The position numbers and the translations under genes are program-made. Below the pieces are notes generated by a model. That model had not been told where the DNA came from, did not search any database, and worked only from the letters and a program-made list of their open reading frames with translations. A stretch of 64,000 bases of DNA, taken from assembly GCA_965153455.1 (NCBI GenBank), contig OZ234501.1, forward strand, positions 9,610,001-9,674,000, written 5' to 3'. The DNA comes from Sphagnum compactum (taxonomy: Eukaryota; Bryophyta; Sphagnopsida; Sphagnales). Below are positions 47,101-58,629 of the stretch, in pieces; position 1 is the first letter of the stretch; each line of letters begins with the position of its first letter.

Positions 47101-50100
47101 TTATAGTTTTTTGGGAATTTGACCTATTTGGGGTTTGACTTACCATAATTTATGCAAAAACATTGTGAAAATCTTTCATAATAATGACATGGTTGAAGTT
47201 TAAACATGGGTCCCTTAAAAAATATAGTGTGACAACAAACTTGGCCCCCCCTAGTGTGTTTTCACCTTTGATTTGATTTTTGAGAATTGTAAATCTTTTG
47301 TTGGAAAACTTTCAAAAAGTTGGGAGTGTAAATCATTTAGAATTATATGATTCATGAACATGTGAACCATTTTGGTAGCAACCAATTGACGTACAAGTTT
47401 GCATAACTCCTATTTGGAGTTTTGGTATTCTAATTATTAAATTCATTTGACTATATTTGACATGTTTTTGCTTAAATTTATAAGTTCGTAATCGTTCAGT
47501 AGCATATTCATTTGATTAAACTACCAAAGTTTGTATTCCATTTAGATTTTTTTTAAGTGGCTTTATTTATATGCTAGGTAGTTAAGTAAGTAGGTTAAGT
47601 AGGAAGGTAGCTAGGTTAGGTTACTAACTAAGTGAGTTTGAAAAAAATGGTTATAATTTTTAAAGTTAAAAAAAATCCCTAGGCTAGTTAGTGCCATAAG
47701 CATTTTAATTATTAGTTAATTACTAGTGGTAGTCCTTTACCAAAGGGGTGAAGTTAGTGGAATTAAATAGTTCATGTTAATGAGTGGTTGGGTGTAATTA
47801 GAATGTTCACCCAATCACTTAGAAGATTTTTAAGAAGGATTAGAATAAGGATCCTATTTTCATGGGGTCAATGTGGGCTTTGTGTGGCTTTGTGAAGGAG
47901 GAGGATTTGGAGGGGATCTATGGGCATTTGGTGTGTTGTAGTTTGGAGTTGGAGTTGAGAGCTTTTTTTTGGAGAGGTGTTGTGAAACATTAGAAAGGAG
48001 AGATTAATTTGACATTGTATTGCACTTGTGTGTTATTTTCAATGGAAAATGGTTGAAAAACATTCTTGTGTTTTGTGTGAATTTATATTATTAAAAAATG
48101 AAGGAAGGTAGTATAGTTTAAACTTGCATTATGTGTTGTTACATTTTATGTAGTAGTTCTTTGTTTCTTCTACAAAAAGTGGTAAGTATGTATGCAAGGT
48201 TTTAGTTTTTAAAGTAGGAAGTCAATTGTTGCCACAAGGCCGTAATAGTTTATATATGGCAATAGGAAGAGAGATTAGTTGTAAGTTGAAGTTTGCAAGG
48301 TACATGGGATTATTGAGGATGGTAAGTAGTAGTTAAGACAGTTTGTAGTGGCTACAAACGGTAGGCAATGACGTGAAGGCTTTCCAAGGGACTACAAACA
48401 ATAGGTAGCGCCCTTAAAAGGTCTATAGGTGTTGTGAAGCTTGAACAATAGCCATGGAAGGCCTACAAACCTGTTGGACCTTGATCTAATGCATTGAAGG
48501 TATATTAAAGACCTAAAGAGTAGTGATTGGGCAGTCCTTCATATTTTATTTGTTTGTTGTTTGTACTTTCTTCTTCTTACGCTAGTAGAGTAGTCTATAG
48601 TCAAAATGGTAGGTCTGTCTTTAGATGACAAACCCTACCTTTTTTTTTTTCTCTTTGTATGAACTTTTTACTATTATTTGAATAGTTGTAATAAAGTTAC
48701 CAAGTGAGAATAGTCTTTTTAAAAATAAGGAGTTGACCTTGTTCCCTTGGCCTTACTTCCTTAAGGAGGGTAATGTTCGAGGGCTGCATTTTCACCCTTT
48801 AACAATAATTATAACACATGACAAAAATATTACTTAATGAACATATGGTGCAATGGTTAAGGATTTGGTCTTTCAAAATGAAGCTAAGAAATTCAAATCT
48901 TAATACTTGCAACCTACATGTCTATGCCCAATTAACCTTTAAGTTGCTTCTAGGTTTCAAGCCTAGCTACCTAACATAGTCTTTTAGGTAATTTAAATCA
49001 CACTAGGTTTTTTGCTTAGACTAGGTATTATAGTTTTTAAGGCTTGGTTAGGTTGATCAAGTTAAGTTTTTAAGCTAGTCTAAGCTAGTAAGTAGGTAAT
49101 TAGATTGTTCACATGGTTCTATTATAGCTAAATGAGTGTTTACATTTCATAAGCTAATACATATATATTATTTTCATATAGAATCTCATAGGTAGGATTG
49201 GATGATCTTATGAAGTTGGGATTGTTTTTTTCAATTGTAGTCATGAAAATCATGTGGACGGATGGCATAAATGATTATGACCAATGAGAAAAGTGATGAA
49301 TTTGAATTGATTACATAATCACGTAATCACAAGTGGACTTCACCCCCTAATCCTATATGAGCTCATTCCAGCTTGGATATCTCATCATCCTTTGGTTGAA
49401 TTTTGTATCAAAGAATTGTGAATTTGGAAACTGTGAATCTAACAGTTGGATTTTATAATTCAATTCATGGACCAATAGATTGGACCAGATTTTAATAGAG
49501 GCGAAATGGGTTTACGCTCTCGGGGGTTAAACATAGGGAGATGCACATAATTACATACAACATAACTAAGTGCACTGAAATGCTATTCAGAAGCTGATTA
49601 GATACCGAAGATCACTTGTCCTCTAGGTACGTTTGGAGAGGATTTGCCAGGCTCTTGCAGACAGAGTATATAATCTTTGCACCTTGTTGTTGAGCTGACA
49701 CAAAGCTTTGATGCTACTTTTTAATCCTCAATTTAGAATTTTGTTGTATGTCAGGCTAACAAGGGACACCGCTTATTGCAATGTTAAATGAATTGTCTAA
49801 CAATGTCCCCTGCAACAGGTGTGATCCAATCATTTGGTGATTTCAACAAAATTTCGAACAGTTGACATAATGCCTGCACAACAGGAACTGTATCTACAAA
49901 ATGAAGAAGGGAAATTCATATTTAATTTGCACTGCTGGCGTCTGATTGATTCAGTGTTAAAGGCTGATACGGTTCAGAGAACTTAGTGTTCCTAATTTGA
50001 AAATCATAAACAAAAGTTGAAGTCTCAAATGCACCACAGAATATAGGCACCTTGCGTAGATGTTATTTGCCCTTTTGATCAATACTGACTTAGGTGATTG

Positions 50101-50466
50101 TTAAAGGGTATATGCTTGTAGGTTCATAGGGAGTTTTATGGCCCAAACCTAGGGCAGGTTCACCAGTGGCAGTACAATAGCCTATACAGTGTACTGTGGA
50201 TTAAGTACAGGAGTCTGATAGCGTGAAAGTAGCTTTGCACCTGTATGGGTACATTTGTTACAGTGGTCTCTACAAGGCCCCCTAAAATAAAAGACTACTT
50301 CTCCTTAGCTGACCATAATGATTGGCCCAGGTGGTACCATTTAATCAACTTATGCTGTTCAATTTTGCAATTTTAGGGGCCAGGCAAATGCGAAAATCAA
50401 CACTCTATGATGGATATGATAAACACTGATAGAGGCCCCAAATAAGGGGTGTAGGTGGACCTGCTC
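47101..50466. other. Intergenic, repeat-derived, no supported gene
   Basis: Contains a lone family-A-type end (GTGTGTTTTCACC near 47,262-47,274), TAGG drift at 47,570-47,640, a CTAG-rich stretch at 48,950-49,110, and a tRNA-like box pair at 48,846-48,901 (GGTGCAATGGTTAAGG, then AAATTCAAATCTT). From about 49,500 the composition becomes less AT-rich. No coding frame supported. Confidence 0.4.
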
Positions 50467-50469
50467 TTA

Positions 50470-50801
50470 GAGTAGCCCCACCGCTGTTCACTATGTGGCC
50501 CTGCAAAAGAAAATTGGATGAAGAAAAGTGAAAACATGCTGGTTTGGCTCAACAGAATGGTCTTGGCCTACCTTTTTTGAACGAGATGTAGAGGCTGGTT
50601 AAAGGCACAGCAAAGCGTAACACCTGTTGTTGATTGGGTGGACCGTTTGTTTCGTCCACTTGGGTTGGAACTAGTACTCTCCTGCCTATCTGCAGTGCCA
50701 GTTTTAGGTTTATCAGTGGGGGTTGAGAAAAAGTAAATAACTAAACTTTGGTGGAGAAATATTTTTGCATGGTTGCGTACTGAGCACTGTTGGAGATGCT
50801 C
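50470..50801. mobile_element. PIF/Harbinger-like MITE, copy 3 (inverted relative to copy 2)
   Basis: The right end reads GAGCATCTCCAACAGTGCTC on the minus strand; the left end is GAGTAGCCCCACCGCTGTTC. Flanking triplets are TTA (50,467-50,469) and TAA (50,802-50,804). Interior segments match copy 2 in reverse orientation (GTTTAGTTATTT and TAAAACTGGCACTGC against their counterparts). Open frames through it are artefacts. Confidence 0.7.
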
Positions 50802-50804
50802 TAA

Positions 50805-51734
50805 GAGAATCCCCATTTCTAGCACTGTAATGATTTCTACATAGTAGCTTGGATGAACTATACGCTTTAAATACAGTGAAACTAAGTTCGGACCTGTACA
50901 TATGCACAGCATATCATAATCTCCGACAGGGTCATAAAAAGAAAATGACTGCTTATGACTGGCTGGCTACACCGATTCACCCGTATTCTGGCATTTGGAT
51001 GGTCTCTCAAATTTGTGATGTCCTATGTTTCATCTTTATGGGTATGCGCTGTATGTTGGATGTGGTAAATATTTGTAAGGGCCAAAATAGGGGCTGTGGG
51101 TGAAGCGTGCTTGATACAGTTTGCTAGGAGGTAGGATAAACCTATAGCTTCTGGCAAGAAAAGGCTTCAACTAAGTCCTTTTCTTGTAGTATTTATAATT
51201 GTCAATACTGAAATGAGGTCCCAGTATTTTAGTCTACCAGAAACGCTTTTCTCGTGGGCTGCAATTTAAGACTTGAATATTCTGTCTTTGTTTTATGACC
51301 GAATACGTATCTACTTCATTTGCTTGAGTGTTTGTGTGATCAATTCCCCGCTTTCAATTTCAATGCTCCAATTACCTAAATGGACTGTTGGCAAATAACA
51401 AAACTAGGAACCCACGATCATTACACAATAGTACATCTATTGCAAAAAAGACCCAAACTATGGAATTCCATATGCTCAACTATTTTGCTAAGTTGACTTC
51501 TCTCATTTTGCAGTTCTACCAAGTGGACATTTGCTATTTGCCAATTCCACATTGCTAGATTTTCAAGTCTAGTTCTTCTTGCGGTCTGCCCAAATGTTCT
51601 TCAGACTGCCCAACATTTAAAAAAATTATTGGCTGCATAATGCCTAAAGTTTATTCCTCAGCTGCCCCAATTTTTTTTTGGGGTTCTTTTCTCTCTGGGG
51701 TGGGGGATATGGAGGTGCATAGGTACTTCAATTA
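50805..51734. other. No gene seen
   Basis: About 51,066-51,108 contains GGGCCAAAATAGGGGCTG, related to a segment left of the MITE (50,418-50,462) and to 19,910-19,930, suggesting another short-element fragment. The open frame 50,849-51,103 covers it and is not supported as a gene. Confidence 0.35.
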
Positions 51735-52345
51735 GCAACCTACCTTCTTACCTAGTGTATGAACCTAACTAGTTGCATATATAGGCTACCCACCTAGGTT
51801 GCCAACCTACTAACCTACTTATCAACTTAGGCTACCTACCCACATACTTGAGTTACCAATATACCTACCCACCAAAGCTGCCTACCTACTTAGGGTACCT
51901 ACCCACCTACATTGGTTACCAACCTACCTACCCATCAAGGCTACACGTAAGTATGTGGGTAGGTAAATTACATAGGTGGGTAAGTAGATATGTTGATGAC
52001 CAAGTTAGGTGATAAGTAACATAGGTAGGAAGGTAGGTAGATACATAGATATCCTAAGTAGGTAGGTAATTTTATAGGGTAGGTAGGTACATAGGTTGGA
52101 AACCAAGGTAGGAGGGTGAACACCTAAGTAGCGATGTAACCTTGGTGGGTAGGTAGGTTAATAACCAATGTAGGTGAATGGATAGACTAAGTAGCTAGGT
52201 AGCTTTGTTGGGTAGGTAGGTTGGTAACTTGGTAGGTGAGTAGGTTGACTACATAGATAGGTAGGTAGCCAAGGTAGGCGGGTAGTTAGGTAGGTAGCCC
52301 ATGTAGGCATGTGGTTAGGTTGATATAATAGGTAGGGGGCTAGGC
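51735..52345. repeat. Strand-switching ACCTA / TAGGT minisatellite
   Basis: From 51,735 to about 51,943 the plus strand is dense in ACCTACC and CTACCCA motifs. From about 51,950 to 52,345 it switches to the complementary GGGTAGGTAG/TAGGTAGG motifs, making a large imperfect inverted repeat. Minus-strand open frames here (PTYL/QPTHLP-type) are translations of the repeat. Confidence 0.85.
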
Positions 52346-55300
52346 CATTAATCTGTTCTTCCCCACCTCCCCACAACCTGTACCACAAAGAGAAAAGAAA
52401 AAAAAAACGTTAGGGCAACTAAGGAATAAACTTTAACACTGGGCATCAAATAGTTCAAGTTTTTTGGGGGGCACTTTGAAGAGCATTTTTGGGAGCTCGC
52501 AAAATCAAGTCAATTTGGAAAGTTAGAAATGTAGCAATGGTGATGTGGAGTTGACAATTTGGCAAGTTGACAGATATAAAAGTCAACTCCATGTTTTAGC
52601 ATTTTAGCAATGTGGACATGGCAAACGGGAATGTCCACTTGGCAAAATAGCAAATTCACAAAAGTCAACTTGGCAAAATAACAGAGCATTTGGTAATTTC
52701 ATACTAAACAGCTTCAGGCTTTGAATTGTATGCAGCTCTCATGTATAGTATCTTTATCGCTAGTTGAAAAATGCTTTCAGCAGTGAGTGCTCTCCAATCC
52801 AAAGTGGATGTATTTCATCATCTGTATAGTTTTCAAAAACCACTTCATCCGACATTAGAGTTAAAGATTTAAAAGATATTTGTTCAGAATCTTGGATGAT
52901 CATTTGGAGGGAGCACTGCCAAGTTGGGATGGGGGTTCTCTTTTGCAGTTTTGTGACCTAGGTGGACGGGCAATCACCCATAAGAAGACTCTGACCTCTT
53001 GAGTTTAATTTGACTAGAGGTCAGAGAACAGTAGGATTTTTTTCAGACTCTGCAATATACTGGCCACATACAAGAACTTATGCTCTAAATATGGTGAGTT
53101 CCAAATTTTTTCTTCTCAAACTATGGTGACTTTGGGCTTTTGTTTTTCAAAAATATACTTTCCACAGTTCTCAGCCCCTTTTGTTTTGGTTGGCAAGTGC
53201 CGAAAATTCGCAAGAAAAAAAAACCCTGGTTGGGAAAGTTCTTATAAGGGTTGGAAAGTTATTATTGAGGGAGCGTAGAGTTTGGAGGGTACCCCAATTA
53301 TCTTGAAACAACTAATTATGCCCTTTGCATCTGAACTGTATAAGCCCAACTAGGTTGAAAATTAGTCCCTATTTTGGCTTACTAAAAGCTAGGAGATGTT
53401 ACCAAAAGAATTAGTAACACCGAGTTTTACTATAACATCAAAGAAGTTGAAAGGGGTAAGAGGAGAGTCTTTGATTAATGACCATGGATTTGTCCCCAAA
53501 ACTGTATGTACGATCAAGCCAAAGGAATTAGCTGTATATCTGAATGAGCAGTATGTGCAAATAATGTCCTAGGGAGCAGCTTCAGATTTGGTTAGTCCCA
53601 CGTTTCAAATGCCAATTTGTACCAAAAAAGTTTGAGTACATGTGAATTTTGCAGCCTGAATGGCATGCATAAACCTTGTCAGACAACCCATCAATATGTA
53701 AAGCAGGACAATTATTAGGTCTGCAAAGTTTTAGGCACAAAAGTGGTACACACTAGAAGCAAAGCAAATGGCTGTTGCTTATAGGCTCCTCTCTCAAGTT
53801 CTAGGAAAATAACAGCCCCAGGAAAATAACAGCATATTTGTCTGGAAGTCACCCCCAAAATCCAGAACTTCCCCAGCTAGGGACTGACATCTGATCAGAC
53901 CTGACTATGTAGTCAAGACTATACTCGTCAAGTCATAACCATGCTGCCCATAACCATCAATGCAACAGACCAGGTATAATAGTGGTTTGTGATCCGTATG
54001 AGATTATGAAGCTTTGATGCCCAATGTCCATCGCCCATCCCCCCCCTTTTACTAGTTCTAGGTAAGTGACGGACATATATTTCACCCACTCCCAAAGTAG
54101 TGATATCCTTTGATATCTTTGTACCCTGAAATGGGTGCAACCTTTGTGTCATGCCATGCACATGGGTATGTGATTTATGAGGCCTAGGCCGCAAGAGATA
54201 CCTCACACAGGATGTGATGTGCACCCCATAAAATGATTAAAACCATTTGAAGAAAACTCACAGCTTGAGCTGCATGAGAGAAACAATTTTTCACCTTGTG
54301 GATATGGTGAAATATATGTCTATAGGGGGGAATGCAAACTAGGGATGCACTGGCAGTATGATGCACAAGGGTTCATTCTTGTAGAAATAATATGTTTTCT
54401 ATGTGGCTAACTACGAAGATCATGGTCTGCATAAGCTCATTGTGAAGACGTAAAAACCCGGCTGGTTTTTGCTAGTGTATACAGAGGATACCTTACAAAG
54501 CATAAAATGCCTGTGGGCTTTTTGAAAAGTGAAATCCCTGCCTACGCAGCCTCCTTTGAAAAAGCCCACCAGCTTTTTAAAACAATCCCTGTGATATCCT
54601 GTGGGTATCATGGGATTTTTAAAATATAAAAACTGACAGCAGTTTCTGCACCAAGTAAAGCCCCTGTCCTAGGGCTTTACCCTACACAATCTGATGCCAA
54701 TTATAATAATACAAGCCCTTATGTGAGTGTGTGTGTGTGTGTGTGTGTGGGGACATGTATGTAGTGATGCAATTTTCCTGTAGTTTCATTGGTAAGGAAT
54801 GCCAGAATTGACCGCTAAAGCTGTCAATGTCCTTGTATGCTGTTGGATGACCTGGTAACAACTTTTTGGTGACGGTGAATTTGATGTTTGGTGCCCCCAT
54901 TTACTAAAAGCTAGGTGGAAAGGCATGCATCATGCTGGTAGACGTTCAGTGGGTCCATCCACCTGATGTTGTTTGGTCCACACACATATGGTTGGGTGTC
55001 TACTAGGAATGAAATCTTCATGATTGTCTTGTTCTGTTTTTGCAAGCCCTCCATCCCAGCCCTCACCCCAACCTCCCGCACCCTTCATCTTTTTAATCCC
55101 TACCTTCCCCCATTGTCTCAAGTCTTGTCTGCAGAATAACAAAAGGGAACCACCATCAGGAACCACAAGTTGAGTCATTCCCTCTGTGCTGCAACCTTTG
55201 CAATCGTACAGTTTTTACTAGAGTGTATTTAAGGAAGTTTGTTGCTTTTTACCCACCCACATATTCTGCAATTGTGCACATACCTGGTACACACTCAGAG

Positions 55301-56166
55301 GAGGAAAGAAACAGACCACAAAATTTCCCAAGGTTTTAATAGGATCCAAATAACCATGTAAGTTTTGACAAAGCCATGGATTTCAAGAAATCGGTCAAGC
55401 ATGCTTGCTGACTTGACAACTACAACATTGTAGCAAATCGACTTCTGCTTCTGAGGTTTCAGGATGCTTTGATACTATGAAGTCTTAACAGGGGCCCTTC
55501 CTTGACATGAACAGCAACTTTGATTAACAAAAGTCTTCAGTGGTGCATTAGACTTGCATTAATAGTGGGCTTTAAATGAACAAGCATTTGACCCAAAGGG
55601 AAATTCCAAAGGATGCCTGGTTCGCCATCATCATCACATGATAGCACTCTGCTGCACGACCAGAGTGAACCAAAAGCCACTAGTGCACCATCCGTTGGAT
55701 GAATCCTAGCTGAATGATCTAGGGTTTTACATTGATAACCTATCCTGTAAAAGAAAGGTCCTGTAGGCAGGTAGTTGGGTAGGTAGGTTCAAATGACTAA
55801 CTACTAAGTATGTGGAGGCAATTCAGCTGGTTACTAAGGTAGGTAAGAGCTAGTTAGTGCGTTGTTAGTAGCTAGTTCTGAAAATTAGCAACTAAGATAA
55901 CCACCCTGGTCAATTAACCAGGGTGTTTAGTCTAAGGAACTAGAACCCAATGGAAAAGTGCGTTTCCTGTCCACCCACCATCCCTCCATCATGGGTGTGT
56001 GCTGGTGGCTGTTAGTTCACTCTGGGCCCCTGCTGCAAACACATGTCAATAACAATAGGTTACATACCCTGCAAGCTTACATGAGCTCCCGTGCTGCTGC
56101 TCCTGCTGCAGCATCATGTCGCTTCCTTCCAGTTCCAGTCCTCCAATTTATATGCTCTGACATTAC
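52346..56166. other. Intergenic upstream of the HD-Zip I gene
   Basis: No supported gene. Small structures: a (GT)n microsatellite at about 54,727-54,749, and a 9-bp-stem hairpin, GTAAAGCCC/GGGCTTTAC, at 54,655-54,680. GC content rises toward the gene. Confidence 0.45.
54727..54749 (+). repeat. (GT)n microsatellite
   Basis: About 11 uninterrupted GT units. Confidence 0.95.
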
Positions 56167-56291
56167 TTACCGATTTGTTGGCACATTATTATTTTACCGA
56201 TTTATTGGCACCTTTATTATGTTACCGATTTATTTATTGGCACATTTACTATTTTACCAATTTGTTGACACATTAATTATTTTACCAAATA
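56167..56291 (+). repeat. 28-bp tandem repeat, about 4.4 copies
   Basis: Units starting TTACC at 56,167, 56,194, 56,222, 56,254 and 56,282, each resembling TTACCGATTTGTTGGCACAT. One unit has a 4-bp TTTA insertion. The open frames through it are not genes. Confidence 0.9.
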
Positions 56292-57490
56292 GTTAGGAAA
56301 TTTCCCGTCCACTTAATTTTTAAGCTAATAGGTAGCAACTACTAGCAAGTGGGTGGGTGGGTGAGTGCAGAATCCTGATGTTCCACTTAAATTTAAGCTA
56401 GTAGGTAGCAAGTTGGTGGGTAGGTGGAGGCCTTTTTTCTTATGGAGGCGAAATTTCATCGAAAAGTGAAATCGAAAATTCAAGTGATTTTGAAGGTTTT
56501 CAATTGTCAGAATATTATTTGCAAAAATGGTGAAGATTTGCCATGAAATAAATAAATCATTGGCCAGAAGTGAGAAAAAAAGGAAGTATAAGTCCTCAGA
56601 TTTCTATACTTGGTTTTCAGTGTGTAGATTTGTAATATAGAAGGATCATCAAAGATTTGTACTTCATATCTGGTTTATAGCCAGATTTGGCTAAATTTTC
56701 CACAGGATGATAGCCACTTTGGCTGCAAACAAAAATTCCTAAAGAAAACACTGGTGGGTACTTATGATTCAATTACACAAGTGAAGTTAGCAGCAGCGTC
56801 ACTCAATTTTCTCTTTTTTGGCGAATTTTTGCATGGTGACGACAAAAAAACAATTCATTCCCAATTGAACAAAGAGTTCTTATGGGAAAAATACACAAAA
56901 GTCGCCACATTTTGAGGAAAAAAAAGTCAGAGATCGCCAGTTTCAGACAGCGAGTTCATGTAGGTCGCCAGAACTAGGCAGGATTCCAAAAGAAATGTAC
57001 TTTCCTGTCTGACCTCTAGCCAAAATTGGCTCATTCCTCTTGTGGACGATGGCCAGTCCACCTACTTGACAAATGTGAAGGAAAAAAACCTGTCGCCACT
57101 GTGGCTGCTGCAGCAGCAGTGCAGCAGGTGTGGTCACATGATTAAGTTTATTAGTAGTGATACTTATCAGGTGGGGAGTCTAAAACGTGCACACCAACCA
57201 AATACCCAAGCTGCAACCAGTATGCTGTAGCAGCAGCAGCAGCAAAACTATACTTGGAAGAGCTGGAGGGGGCCCTAAATTTCAAAAGGGAATGGCAGGG
57301 AAAGGCTGCTTGATGCCTGGCCTGCCTGCGAGACTCATAGTGTCCGTCTGGGCTGTCAACTGTGATGATCATCAGCAACCATCATCATCAGCAGCACCCT
57401 CCTCCTCCTGCAGTAGTAATGCCTGGCTTGCTTGGCCGCAGCTGGTATCTAGCTAGGGTTAGTAGCTACTGCAACCCCAATAGAAGTTCG
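56292..57490. other. Promoter-distal flank of the HD-Zip I gene
   Basis: Contains a duplicated segment (AAGCTAATAGGTAGCAAC near 56,322 and AAGCTAGTAGGTAGCAAG near 56,395) and, from 57,090, many CAG/CTG triplet runs (for example GCAGCAGCAGCAGC at 57,229-57,242). No coding frame supported. Confidence 0.45.
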
Positions 57491-57493
57491 TTG

Positions 57494-57501
57494 TTATATA
57501 G
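57494..57501 (+). promoter_or_regulatory. Candidate TATA box of the HD-Zip I gene
   Basis: TTATATAG is the best TATA-like octamer in the GC-richer DNA upstream of the gene. If used, transcription would start near 57,530 and give a leader of about 1.1 kb, with a CT-rich stretch (57,770-57,800) and many CAG/CTG runs. This rests on motif alone; an internal leader intron or another start is possible. Confidence 0.3.
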
Positions 57502-58529
57502 CTGCCCAGAGAGTCTTGGCCGGGACCCCACAGTTTCCCATTGATCAGCTCTAGCATTGACTTCACAGCTTTGTGTGTTTACAGCACAACTGAATATCAT
57601 CAGCAGGTCTTCAGCTGCTGCTGCATCTCATGTCTAGCTGTCTGTCTACATGCAGTCTGGTTGCCTGCAGAATTAGAACGTTGTGGGGTTTTGCTTTACA
57701 CAGCTGCATATTTTCATACAGAAAAATTGGTGATTATTAGCAGCTAGCTAGCTAGCTTGCTGGTTCATTGTCTCTCTCCTCCTCTCTGAAGACTCTTCTG
57801 GAAGTTACAGCAGCTACAGGTAGCTGCAGCAGCTCGGTCTTTTTTGATTGAATGTTACAGTGTGAGTGTTAATGCTGGTTCTCCTCCGCAACCTTTTTTG
57901 ATTCGTGATCTTCTTCTATCTGGCCTAGTGTGGATGATTCCTGCCAGTTTAATAGAACAGTTAACAGTGTGTCCTCCTCAACGGTGATATTAAAGTTCAT
58001 GGGTGTTTCGAGTACGCTACTGTGCAGAGGATTGAATAAATCTCAGGTTGTATGAAGTCGCGCTGAATTCATCGCTTCCACAAAACGGTTAGAACTTAGC
58101 GGTCTATACAACAATGCAGTCATGTTTCCACATAGTTGCAGGGACTCTGTTTTCCATGTTGCATTTCTGCGGCTGAAATTTGTGTGAGAACTTGTGTGAA
58201 TTGAGCCTTATAGATTGCTGTTTATTCGTGGTCTGCAGGACATGGGATTATATCTGCATCGTTCCTTAGTGCAGCAGCTTAATCTCCCCTACACTGATCA
58301 TATCTGCTTTTTAGTAGTCTACACCAGCAACTTGCAGCAGCAGCGTTCTCGCTACGGCTGCAGGAAAACATAAATTTGTGAATACTGATGAAATTTTTTT
58401 TGTGATTGCTGCATCAGGCAGGAGCTGCTGCAAGGTTCGAGACTGTAACTGGTTTCAGCTTCGTCTTCATAAGCTTCGAGAGGAGATTTGGTCGTTGTGG
58501 TAAGGAGCTGCAATCCAGGTGCAGCAGCA

Positions 58530-58571
58530 ATGTACTGTAAGGTGCTGGGCAATATCAACAGCTGCACTTGA
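58530..58571 (+). promoter_or_regulatory. Short upstream open reading frame
   Basis: ATG at 58,530 opens a 13-codon frame ending TGA at 58,569-58,571 (peptide MYCKVLGNINSCT), closing 58 bases before the HD-Zip I ATG. Several other upstream ATGs occur in the presumed leader. HD-Zip I genes in flowering plants are known to include uORF-controlled members, but I do not claim this peptide is homologous. Confidence 0.35.
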
Positions 58572-58629
58572 GAAGGTTGTGACCAGTATTGTAGTTCCAG
58601 CAAATTTCTTCCGCAGCCTGGCGGAGATC

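Noticed and set aside
51735-52345. Interstitial telomere repeat
   Set aside because: The motif is TAGG/GGTA, not TTTAGGG or a known plant variant, and it changes strand.
54655-54680. Rho-independent-type terminator hairpin
   Set aside because: A 9-bp stem exists, but this is eukaryotic nuclear DNA and no transcript is associated with it.
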